NCBI GenBank assembly: GCA_949298295.1
Contig: CASFWS010000016.1
Location: forward strand, 1 to 13,573
From: an uncultured Bacillota bacterium
GTDB taxonomy: Bacteria; Bacillota_I; Bacilli_A; RFN20; CAG-826
DNA: 13,573 bases
Direction of reading: 5' to 3'
The translations under genes were made by a program, and so were the position numbers. Of the stretch, positions 1-6,886 are shown in pieces. The notes under the pieces are model-generated. The model saw only the letters and a list, made by a program, of their open reading frames with translations, did not search any database and had not been told where the DNA came from. Position 1 is the first letter of the stretch; the number at the start of each line of letters is the position of its first letter.

Positions 1-2
1 CG

Positions 3-989
3 AGGGGATCGGGCTACCGCCCGCTTTATCTCCGGTCACTTCCTCTCGGAAAACACAACGCCTACTCGCGCGGCCTTCCGGCCATCGTCCAATCCGAAAA
101 ACCCGACGTCATCGTCGTAAACGGCTATTCCACCTTGGCGGAAATGCACCTCCTTTCCTATTTGAAGGGAGAGGGAATCCCCTATGTCTTTGCCATCAAC
201 GGAGGCATCGTCAAAAGCAGTGAGCCATCTTTAAAAAGGAAACTGAAAGAGCATTACATCAAAGGAGCCGGCCTTTATCTCTCGCCCGACGAACATTCGA
301 GTTCCTATTTGACCCATTACGGGGCCGAGCCGTCCCGCATCAGGATTTATCCCTACTCGACAATCCGGGCGAAAGACATTCCGGAGAAACCGCTACCCCA
401 CGAGGAGAAGATGGCCTATTGGGCGAACGATCCCTTGACCAGGGAAGCCGCGGCCAACAAGAAAACGGTCTTCGTTGCCATCGGCTCTTATATCGAACGG
501 AAAAACGGACGCCAGCTTCTTTCCCATTGGACGAAAGTCCCTCGCGATTGCCTTCTTTTGATGATTGGGGAGGGCGGGCAAAAGGACCAATATCTTTCCT
601 TCATCGAAAACAACGGGCTCAAGAACGTTGTCCTTTATCCCTTCCTTAGCCACGAAGGCATTCTAAGGGGCCTTCGGCACGCGGACCGTTCGATCTTCCT
701 CACCAAGGAAGACATCTACGGTCATGTCGTCAATGAATCACTATCCCAAGGGACTCCCGTCATTGGTTCTATCCACTCCAACGCGGCCTTGAAGCTTCTT
801 TCGGGAAATCAAGCCGGCTGGCTCATTGACCCTTCGAACGAAAAGGATTTCCTCAAGGCCGTCGAGGAGCCTCTCGATCCATCTAAGGAAGAAAAAGCCC
901 TCGCGGAAGCCCGGCTGAACACCATTGAGAAAATGGTCGAAGCCCATGTCGCCATCCTGAACGACTTTCGGAAGGGAATAGCAAAATGA
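3..989 (+). CDS. GT4-type glycosyltransferase, 5' end cut by the window
   Basis: Probable retaining glycosyltransferase with a GT-B fold that transfers a sugar from a nucleotide donor during surface-polysaccharide assembly in the cytoplasm. The frame is open from the first bases of the window, so the true start lies upstream. The TTG at 135 is an internal Leu inside the segment DVIVVNGYSTLAEMHLLSYL, which reads as a typical GT4 N-terminal domain strand and helix. The C-terminal domain shows VAIGSYIERKNG, then MIGEGGQKDQY, then DIYGHVVNESLSQGTPVIG. This last stretch matches the donor-site EX7E motif with Asp in place of the first Glu. The stop overlaps the start of the next gene (ATGA at 986-989), so the two are translationally coupled. 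The fold is clear; the sugar specificity cannot be read from sequence. Confidence 0.85.
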   Translation, partial: RGSGYRPLYLRSLPLGKHNAYSRGLPAIVQSEKPDVIVVNGYSTLAEMHLLSYLKGEGIPYVFAINGGIVKSSEPSLKRKLKEHYIKGAGLYLSPDEHSSSYLTHYGAEPSRIRIYPYSTIRAKDIPEKPLPHEEKMAYWANDPLTREAAANKKTVFVAIGSYIERKNGRQLLSHWTKVPRDCLLLMIGEGGQKDQYLSFIENNGLKNVVLYPFLSHEGILRGLRHADRSIFLTKEDIYGHVVNESLSQGTPVIGSIHSNAALKLLSGNQAGWLIDPSNEKDFLKAVEEPLDPSKEEKALAEARLNTIEKMVEAHVAILNDFRKGIAK

Positions 990-2056
990 GGATCCTCTAT
1001 TTCACGAGGGCCCTGCCTGACCCCCTTTATGAACGTTTCCTCAATGAGGGATACGCCCTTAATAACCCTTCGAATCAAAACTTCCATTCCCGCCTTATCG
1101 CTTCTCTTCGCCTCGGGGCAGACGTCGAGTGCGTGACTGTCCTCCCCCAAAATATCGGCTCCAAGGACATCGTTCGCTATCCCGGCTGGCATTACCTCTT
1201 GCCGCGGGGGATCCTCTTGCCCTTCGCCAATCAGTTGCCCAATCTGAACATCGGAAATTTCGACGTGCTCCTTTTCGACACCCTGGCGGCCAAACTTGGC
1301 CAAGCCGCCGTTTCTTTGGCAAAAAAACGCGGCAAAAAGGCCATCGGTATCGTTACCGATAACCCGAAAAACATCGCAAAAGCCCCTTTTTATTTCCAAA
1401 TTGCCGTTAAGGAACTTTGGAAGGCGGCATCGGCTGCGATTGCTGTTTGCCCGGCCCTATGCCTTCCGGGCAAGCCCTCTTTTCTCCTTCAGGGCATCGT
1501 AAGGGAAGAGGAAGCTTCTCCCTATCGGGATAAGGGGCCTTACCTCTATTTTGCCGGGGCCCTTTCCGAGCGTTTCGGTCTTCCTTCCCTCATCGAGGAC
1601 TACCTCAAGGCCGACCTCGCTTGGCCTCTATTGGTCGCCGGCCACGCTTCGGCCTTTGTCACCCCGAATGAAAAAGTCGTCGCCCTCGGGCAGCTGAGTG
1701 AACGGGAAAACGCTTCATACGAGGCTGGAGCGTCCCTCCTTCTCAATCCTCGGCCCCTAAATGAAGAACTCGACAGGGAGTCCATTCCTTCCAAGATGTT
1801 CGAATATCTAGCCTCCGGCCGCCCCGTCGTCTCGACGAAGCACCCCTACTTCTTCTCGCGCTTCCAAGACAGCATCGATTTCCTCGACGGCTCTTCTTTC
1901 CTCCCCTACTTCCTCTCCCACCGGGACAAAGATGGAGGACTAAAAGATCTCAAGAAGAATAAGGCAAGAGAAATAGTCGTCAATGAATACGGTATATCGG
2001 CTTGGTCGAAGAAGCTTCTTCACTTTTTGGCCGAGACGATTGCCGCTTCCAACTGA
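986..2056 (+). CDS. GT4-like glycosyltransferase
   Basis: A 356-residue putative glycosyltransferase, probably adding a sugar to a lipid-linked glycan. The N-terminus MRILYFTRALPDPLYERFLN resembles a Rossmann-type acceptor domain. The C-terminal domain has YLYFAGALSERFG (about 187-199), a usual position for the first donor-domain strand. It is followed by ESIPSKMFEYLASGRPVVST, which carries a full EX7E motif (E265 and E273) and the PSK..EYLA.GRPV pattern common in exopolysaccharide GT4 enzymes. The start is supported by the ATGA overlap with the preceding gene and by a GAAGGGA ribosome-binding site at 971-977, 8 nt upstream. The two genes form one operon. The last 37 bp lie over the end of the convergent gene on the other strand, and no terminator hairpin is seen before that overlap. 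Acceptor and donor are unknown. Confidence 0.82.
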   Translation: MRILYFTRALPDPLYERFLNEGYALNNPSNQNFHSRLIASLRLGADVECVTVLPQNIGSKDIVRYPGWHYLLPRGILLPFANQLPNLNIGNFDVLLFDTLAAKLGQAAVSLAKKRGKKAIGIVTDNPKNIAKAPFYFQIAVKELWKAASAAIAVCPALCLPGKPSFLLQGIVREEEASPYRDKGPYLYFAGALSERFGLPSLIEDYLKADLAWPLLVAGHASAFVTPNEKVVALGQLSERENASYEAGASLLLNPRPLNEELDRESIPSKMFEYLASGRPVVSTKHPYFFSRFQDSIDFLDGSSFLPYFLSHRDKDGGLKDLKKNKAREIVVNEYGISAWSKKLLHFLAETIAASN

Positions 2057-3225
2057 TCCATCACTTTCTCAAAGGCAAAGCGCTTCTCGAAAGCTTCGCG
2101 GTTGGCCTCTCCCATGGCCTTTTTCGTCTCTTCGTCGAGGAACATGGCCGTCTCTAATCCCGCAACGATCTTCTCTCCGATCTGATCGACGATGAGGCTT
2201 CCGCCGATTTGTTCGAGCAGGGCTCGTCCATCCCCGGCAATGAGGGCGAAAATCGGCTTTCCGCAGGCGAGGGAGGTGATGAGTTTATTGGGAATCGTCT
2301 TGTAGACCGGGGAGGCCCCGCTTCGGAGGGAAACGAGGATCATGTCGGCTTTCTCATAGAAGGAAGACACTTCCGCGACGCTCTTGGGCCCATGGAAAAG
2401 GACCCGATCCTGAATCCCCAGTTCCTTGGCTTTACGCTCCGCGGCTTCGAAATTGGCTCCCGTGCCGATCACGTGGAAATGGAAAGGCTTCTCCTTCGGG
2501 AGCTTTCCGACAGCTTCGATCATTTCCTCAATAAGCTGAAGCTTTCCGACGTTGCCCGCGTAAACGAGGTTGAAGCCTTCCGGGAGTTCGACATCCTTAG
2601 CCGGCCTCGCTTCCTCGTCGGCTTCGATAAGGGGCGGCTGGGGAAGATAGGATATGTTCGAAGATGGCATCCGAAGAGTCGAGACGAAATAGTCTTTGAA
2701 GGAGGGAGAGGAGATAAGAATCTCGTCGGCTCCGAGATAGATTTTCCGCGACCAGCGATAAAGGATGCGGTAGAGCAGATGCTCGGGATTGACGTTCCCG
2801 GCGACGACCGCCGATTCGGGCCAAAGGTCGAGGCAATGGAGGACGTGGGGAATGCCGTGCTTACGGGCATAGGTGCAGGCCCCTTCGACCGACATGACCG
2901 GCGACATAGACATCGAGTAAACGACATCGAACTCCTCTTTCAGCCGGGAAAGAAAGCGCCGGGACGAAAAATTGAAGCTCAAATAATTCAGGATGAGGGA
3001 AAGCTTCCCCTTCTTCCGGGGGCGAAGCCAAACCCGGTGGATTTTCACCCCGTTCCTCTCTTCGTAGGAAAGACCCCGATATGGATTCGGGATCCCATCA
3101 AGCCCATAGTTCGGTAGCCCGGTCACGACGCTCACTTGGTGGCCTCGCTTAACGAGGTTCTCAGCAATCGGGGTGATCGTTACTTTTTCCGGATAGTAAT
3201 ACTGGCAGACGATGAGGATGCGCAT
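2020..3225 (-). CDS. WbuB/WcaI-like GT4 glycosyltransferase
   Basis: A 401-residue glycosyltransferase of the WbuB/WcaI group, which in known systems adds GlcNAc, fucosamine or fucose-type sugars during capsule, O-antigen or colanic acid synthesis. MRILIVCQYYYPE opens the N-terminal domain. HCLDLWPES (130-138) is the characteristic DLWPES signature of the group. NLVYAGNVGKLQ (219-230) begins the donor domain. KTIPNKLITSLACGKPIFAL (309-328) occupies the nucleotide-sugar site without a classic EX7E, as is usual in this subgroup. I start it at the ATG at 3225. A TTG two codons earlier (3231) is possible, but the likely promoter would place the transcript start too close to include it. No Shine-Dalgarno is visible. 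It is alone on its strand, divergent from the ATP-grasp gene and overlapping the preceding plus-strand gene tail to tail. Confidence 0.87.
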   Translation of the reverse strand: MRILIVCQYYYPEKVTITPIAENLVKRGHQVSVVTGLPNYGLDGIPNPYRGLSYEERNGVKIHRVWLRPRKKGKLSLILNYLSFNFSSRRFLSRLKEEFDVVYSMSMSPVMSVEGACTYARKHGIPHVLHCLDLWPESAVVAGNVNPEHLLYRILYRWSRKIYLGADEILISSPSFKDYFVSTLRMPSSNISYLPQPPLIEADEEARPAKDVELPEGFNLVYAGNVGKLQLIEEMIEAVGKLPKEKPFHFHVIGTGANFEAAERKAKELGIQDRVLFHGPKSVAEVSSFYEKADMILVSLRSGASPVYKTIPNKLITSLACGKPIFALIAGDGRALLEQIGGSLIVDQIGEKIVAGLETAMFLDEETKKAMGEANREAFEKRFAFEKVMDQLEAAIVSAKK

Positions 3226-3233
3226 CTGCAAAG

Positions 3234-3243
3234 GATTATCTCA
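3234..3243 (-). promoter_or_regulatory. Possible extended -10 promoter for the WbuB-like gene
   Basis: On the minus strand the sequence reads TGA-GATAAT (GATAAT at plus positions 3235-3240, TG at 3242-3243), an extended -10 with five of six hexamer matches. Exactly 9 nt separate it from the ATG at 3225, so the mRNA would have almost no leader. No good -35 is seen at 17 nt spacing. Confidence 0.45.
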
Positions 3244-3370
3244 CAACCAAGGCGTCCGATGCCCCAAAAGAAGGAAGTAAAACAAGATATTTCGGCAGGA
3301 AACCTTTCCTCCCAAACGGCCATGTTTCATATTCCCGCGGCCGCCTCCTCTTCGCCCAAAGGGGAACTCA

Positions 3371-4294
3371 ATGGCTATAATTTCCTCGATGCTCAAGCCT
3401 GCCCTCCACGAAAACCGCTTCAAGCGCATGCTCGTTACCCCTTTCCGCGGCCTTGTGAAGCGCCTTTCGCCCGTCCTTTACGTCAAACTCCAATACCGAT
3501 ATCTGACGCACCGGAAACTCGACTTGAAAAATCCGGTCCGCTACACCGAGAAGCTTCAGCACCTTCGCCTCTATGAGTATCCCCGAAATCCCGAGGTCAG
3601 CCGCCTGGCTTCCCGCCTCGGGGCCCGCGATTACCTAAAGGAACAAGGCTACGAAAACCTCCTCATACCCTTGTTGGGATCCTATCCCTCTTTTGACGCG
3701 ATCGACTTCGGGAAACTCCCCTCTTCCTTCGTCCTCAAATGCAATCACGCTTCCGGATTCAACGCCATTATCGAGGACAAATCAAAGATAGATATCGCAG
3801 ATTTGCGGACGAAATTCACGAAATGGCTCAAGACTGACTACGGGAAATTGACGGTCGAGCCCCACTATTCTCCGATACCCAGGATGATCGTTGCCGAGCC
3901 GCTGCTTGAAGATAACGGCCATCTCCCGACCGAATACAAAATCCATGTCTTCAACGGCAAGGCCAAAAACCTCTACGTCGTCCGGGGGCGGGGAAAAGAC
4001 ATCCGCTACGACCAACTGTATATCGACTGGACACCCTTCGATGCCTCCCAGTTCAATGGCTGGAAGAAAGGGGATGTCCCGCCCGAGAAACCGGCCAACT
4101 TCGACGAGATGGTCCTTGTCGCCGAAAAACTAGCCGCCCCTTTCCCTTTTGTCCGGGTCGACTTCTACTCGATCGACGGGCGCATCTATTTCTCCGAGAT
4201 GACCTTCACCCCGGCCAAGGGGACCCTCGTCTTCGACGGCGACGAGGCCGACTTCATCCAAGGCCGGTGGCTAACTCTGCCTAACGCCAAGTAG
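3371..4294 (+). CDS. TupA-like ATP-grasp protein
   Basis: A 307-residue member of the ATP-grasp family named after TupA of alkaliphilic Bacillus (teichuronopeptide biosynthesis). It is often found in capsule and exopolysaccharide loci. It is expected to use ATP to activate a carboxylate and join it to an amine or sugar substituent in the cytoplasm. Family features visible in order: LDLKNPVRYTEKLQ (about 50-63), SSFVLKCNHASGFN (118-131), TEYKIHVFNGKAKNLYVVRG (187-206), and FVRVDFYSIDGRIYFSEMTF (260-279), which holds the likely metal-binding acidic residues. The ATG at 3371 has an AAAGGGG ribosome-binding site at 3358-3364. The gene is alone on its strand between two minus-strand units, and its last 14 bp overlap the end of the convergent lipoprotein gene. 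The exact substrate is unknown; the fold and family assignment are fairly firm. Confidence 0.83.
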   Translation: MAIISSMLKPALHENRFKRMLVTPFRGLVKRLSPVLYVKLQYRYLTHRKLDLKNPVRYTEKLQHLRLYEYPRNPEVSRLASRLGARDYLKEQGYENLLIPLLGSYPSFDAIDFGKLPSSFVLKCNHASGFNAIIEDKSKIDIADLRTKFTKWLKTDYGKLTVEPHYSPIPRMIVAEPLLEDNGHLPTEYKIHVFNGKAKNLYVVRGRGKDIRYDQLYIDWTPFDASQFNGWKKGDVPPEKPANFDEMVLVAEKLAAPFPFVRVDFYSIDGRIYFSEMTFTPAKGTLVFDGDEADFIQGRWLTLPNAK

Positions 4295-5273
4295 AATCGA
4301 CGAACATTACCTCGTAAAGAAGAAGCCCGAAGTGATACTCACTTTCCTCGTCTGCCACCGCCGAGATCTTTTCCTCTTCGCCAAGGGGGTCGCGGTAATT
4401 CGCGTAGGAAAGCCCGTAGCCGATGAGCCCTTCCTTTCTTACGTCTTCGAGGCTGAAGCCGGTGAAGGAAACGGCCTCGCCGCCGTTATCGGTATTGACG
4501 TAGGTATCGGCCAAACGATAGGTGTTTGAGGTTCCATCCTCATAGTAGAAGTCGACCAGAAGGTCGATTTGCACCAGCCGCGGGGTCGTGTCGCCGGAAT
4601 TGGAATCGTCATCGCTTCCCCCGCGGAAGGAAACGAGGAAATAAGAGCTGTCGACCAATGTCTTCGGAAGTCTGGTCGAAAAGCCCTCTTCATCGATGGA
4701 GACGAAGGCCAAGGAGTGCGTCCCGTAGCAATACATCTGGCCGTTGTAGAGTTTGGAGAGATAGCCTAAGGAAAAGGCCGAATCCACCGTCGCGAGACAC
4801 TTTGTCTTTCCAAAATCGTGCCCGATGTAGGGACTAAGATCCCGCCCTTCCAAGGTCAGGACCCAGTTCCCGGCCAAAGTCGTCGTAAGCGTTTCTCCCT
4901 CATAGGAGAGCATATCGCCATAACCGGCGTCCCTTAGCCCTAGATGGACCGGAAGGGAAGCGTCGGGCGAAAGGGGGCCACTACCGGAGGGATTCCCGCG
5001 AACCGGCTGAGCCGGGTCGAAAGAGAGAGCTCCATCGCCCTGAAGGGAGGTGCCTCCCCCGTTGAAGAAGCCGTCCGTCGGGTTGTCTTCAGTGAGAGGA
5101 TGGAGGACCGTCTCGGCACTTGGGCGCTCTTCGAAATCGTGGTAGCCCACGTAGTAAAAAGCCGTGAAATCGCCATTCACATTGATCGAGGGATCCATGA
5201 GCCCCTGGACGTAGGAACATCCGCCAAGGACAAGGCCTGCCAAAGGCGCGAGCCAAAGGGTCTTCTTAGTCAT
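4281..5273 (-). CDS. Putative lipoprotein of unknown function
   Basis: A 330-residue secreted lipoprotein. The first 19 residues form a lipoprotein signal: positively charged MTKK, a hydrophobic stretch, and a lipobox VLGGC with the lipidated Cys at 19. The mature part is soluble, rich in Gly, Ser, Asp and Tyr, and has no further membrane segment. It carries low-complexity acidic patches such as GGSDDDSNSGD near residues 218-228. It looks beta-rich but I recognise no domain. The start is strongly supported by AAGGAGGGA on the minus strand (plus 5277-5285). The ATG overlaps the TAA of the upstream membrane protein gene by 8 nt, so the two are almost certainly co-translated. This pairing suggests a job on the outer face of the membrane, linked to glycan polymerisation, ligation or export; that is inference only. 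Confidence 0.8.
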   Translation of the reverse strand: MTKKTLWLAPLAGLVLGGCSYVQGLMDPSINVNGDFTAFYYVGYHDFEERPSAETVLHPLTEDNPTDGFFNGGGTSLQGDGALSFDPAQPVRGNPSGSGPLSPDASLPVHLGLRDAGYGDMLSYEGETLTTTLAGNWVLTLEGRDLSPYIGHDFGKTKCLATVDSAFSLGYLSKLYNGQMYCYGTHSLAFVSIDEEGFSTRLPKTLVDSSYFLVSFRGGSDDDSNSGDTTPRLVQIDLLVDFYYEDGTSNTYRLADTYVNTDNGGEAVSFTGFSLEDVRKEGLIGYGLSYANYRDPLGEEEKISAVADEESEYHFGLLLYEVMFVDSTWR

Positions 5274-6699
5274 TTCTCCCTCCTTCGACCGCGAGGGCCT
5301 TCCGGAAATACAGTGGCCGATACCCTAAGCCCAAAAGAACGAGGAGGGCGGCAAAAAGGGCGTTTCCTCCAAAGGGCGAAACATAGGTCTGGTCATCGCC
5401 TTTGGTTACGTAGGGGGTCATGTCCATGAAGAAGGTCATGTAGACGAAGTAGGCGAGGAAAGCCATCGTCACGCACACGGCAAAGGGACTTCGCCTCTCA
5501 TCGTGAAGCAAGCGGTAAAGAAGGACGACGGTCGAGAAGAAAACGACGAGGAAAGAGAGGAACCCCACGAGCCCGCCTTCCATGAAGGGGATAATCTCGA
5601 AAGTCTGAAGGCCGGAATTGATCCAAGCGGTCCCAGACCAAAGGGAGGAATTGTAGTAAAGAGAAGATCCGCTTTGGTAATAGGGATTCATTCCGAAAAG
5701 AAGAGAAAGGAAGCTCCCGTACCCATCATGGTAGAAGGTGGCCGATATGATGTCGTTAATGGGTTTAGTCCAACGGGTGTTATTGAAAAGTTTCCGCAAA
5801 AACCCGCTGGAAAATAGAGAAGTCTCATTGGACAAAACGATCCCGAAATAGACGGCAGCGACCAAAACGACAATTCCCATCACCGCGACCGAGGCAATCT
5901 TCAACCACCGCGGCGGCGCCTCCTTGAAACGGGCAAAGCGAAGGCCGAGGGCAGCCAAATAGACTAAAGCCGCGACGACAAGGGCCTCGATAAGGGGAAC
6001 GGTCACGATAAAAAGAAGGCCGATCGTGCCAATGGCGGACAAGAAGATTCCTTTGGCCTTATCCTCGCGGAAATCCACGAACATCGTCCCGGCTCCGGCG
6101 GCCGCGAGGACGGTGCTGAAGCTCCCGGCGTACTCTTTCGACACCCGGGTCATCGCCGTCCCGAGAAGGAAGACGACTTCCTCGTCAATCGGGCAGGCGA
6201 CTCCGTTTACGTAGTATTGCTTCCCGCGGTAGATAAGGGTGTGCCAAGGCCCATAGAGGATCATCGTCGAGAGCCAGCTCACCAAAACGAGGAGAGCTAG
6301 CCCGCCAAGGACGGCATAGACAAAGAACCAGGGGTCGAGTTTGCTTTCTTCCTTGGCGGCAAAGCCGAAGAGGAAAGAGCCGGCAAGGCCCATGAGGGAA
6401 AGGAGACCCGAAACGACGCCGGAAAAAGCATCGCCATAACTATTGATGGCAAAGACCCCGAGCGAGATAGCCGGGAAAAAGACAAGGAGCGGGCCGGCAT
6501 AGAGCCAAAAGGATTTCCTTTCGGCCTTGCTCTTCTTTCGGCCCGAGGAAAGGAGCATCAAGATGGAGACGGCGAGGAGCATCATCCCGACGACGCTGAC
6601 GAGGAGACTTTCCCCGAAGGAAAAAGCCAAAAGAAGCGAAAGGAAAGCACCCACTAGCGATAGGGCGTTCTCTTTCTTCAGCCACGGCACATGTTTCAT
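5266..6699 (-). CDS. O-antigen ligase/polymerase-like membrane protein
   Basis: A 477-residue polytopic membrane protein with roughly ten to eleven hydrophobic segments, spread over residues 12-50, 64-150, 174-250, 268-290, 365-395, 408-425 and 445-460. A large extracytoplasmic loop (about 290-365) with many Asn, Tyr and Ser residues precedes IIPFMEGGLVGFLSFLVVFF. This arrangement, a long outer loop followed by EGG(L/I)xG at the start of a late helix, is typical of the O-antigen ligase/Wzy polymerase group. The protein would therefore polymerise lipid-linked repeat units or transfer glycan to an acceptor at the outer face. The neighbouring glycosyltransferases support this. There is no Shine-Dalgarno before the ATG at 6699, but a TGT-TAACAT element lies 9 nt upstream. 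It is first in a two-gene operon with the lipoprotein. Sequence divergence in this family is high, so polymerase versus ligase cannot be decided. Confidence 0.72.
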   Translation of the reverse strand: MKHVPWLKKENALSLVGAFLSLLLAFSFGESLLVSVVGMMLLAVSILMLLSSGRKKSKAERKSFWLYAGPLLVFFPAISLGVFAINSYGDAFSGVVSGLLSLMGLAGSFLFGFAAKEESKLDPWFFVYAVLGGLALLVLVSWLSTMILYGPWHTLIYRGKQYYVNGVACPIDEEVVFLLGTAMTRVSKEYAGSFSTVLAAAGAGTMFVDFREDKAKGIFLSAIGTIGLLFIVTVPLIEALVVAALVYLAALGLRFARFKEAPPRWLKIASVAVMGIVVLVAAVYFGIVLSNETSLFSSGFLRKLFNNTRWTKPINDIISATFYHDGYGSFLSLLFGMNPYYQSGSSLYYNSSLWSGTAWINSGLQTFEIIPFMEGGLVGFLSFLVVFFSTVVLLYRLLHDERRSPFAVCVTMAFLAYFVYMTFFMDMTPYVTKGDDQTYVSPFGGNALFAALLVLLGLGYRPLYFRKALAVEGGRND

Positions 6700-6708
6700 T
6701 TCGACGGA

Positions 6709-6717
6709 ATGTTAACA
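6709..6717 (-). promoter_or_regulatory. Possible extended -10 promoter for the ligase-like operon
   Basis: The minus strand reads TGT-TAACAT (TAACAT at plus 6709-6714, TG at 6716-6717), an extended -10 with four of six hexamer matches. It ends 9 nt before the ATG at 6699. No clear -35 is seen. A weaker alternative, TATCAT at plus 6754-6759, also lacks a good -35. Confidence 0.35.
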
Positions 6718-6832
6718 CCGCGCCTTGTGATTGGAGAAGCGCCAGCTATGCCGATGATACCAGCTCGAGGAAGGATTGCTACTTCCAACCGGTAATCAAT
6801 TATCGGCTCTTTTAACCGCGTGGGGGCTTGTC

Positions 6833-6838
6833 TATAAT
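6833..6838 (+). promoter_or_regulatory. -10 box of the eno promoter
   Basis: A perfect TATAAT lies 48 nt upstream of the eno start. The -35 is poor: TTTAAC at 6811-6816 with a 16 nt spacer has three matches. Transcription would begin near 6845, at the foot of the small hairpin described next. Confidence 0.6.
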
Positions 6839-6844
6839 TCTTTA

Positions 6845-6861
6845 TGCTTGCAAAGCAAGCA
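6845..6861 (+). promoter_or_regulatory. 5' leader hairpin of eno mRNA
   Basis: A perfect 7 bp inverted repeat TGCTTGC-AAA-GCAAGCA sits at the predicted transcription start of eno, 25 nt before the start codon and upstream of the AAGGAG ribosome-binding site (6871-6876). It could stabilise the 5' end of this highly expressed mRNA, or be an operator at the start site. Confidence 0.4.
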
Positions 6862-6886
6862 ATGGTAATGAAGGAGAACAGACAGA

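Noticed and set aside
135..137. TTG as start of the first glycosyltransferase
   Set aside because: The frame is open to the window edge, and the preceding residues continue the N-terminal domain of the GT-B fold.
2209..3117. 302-codon open frame antisense to the WbuB-like glycosyltransferase
   Set aside because: It lies wholly within a gene with clear family motifs, has no ribosome-binding site, and its composition matches a mirror of the true gene.
3226..3231. TTG at 3231 as start of the WbuB-like gene
   Set aside because: ATG lies two codons later in the typical family position (MRILIV), and the likely transcript start leaves no room for the TTG.
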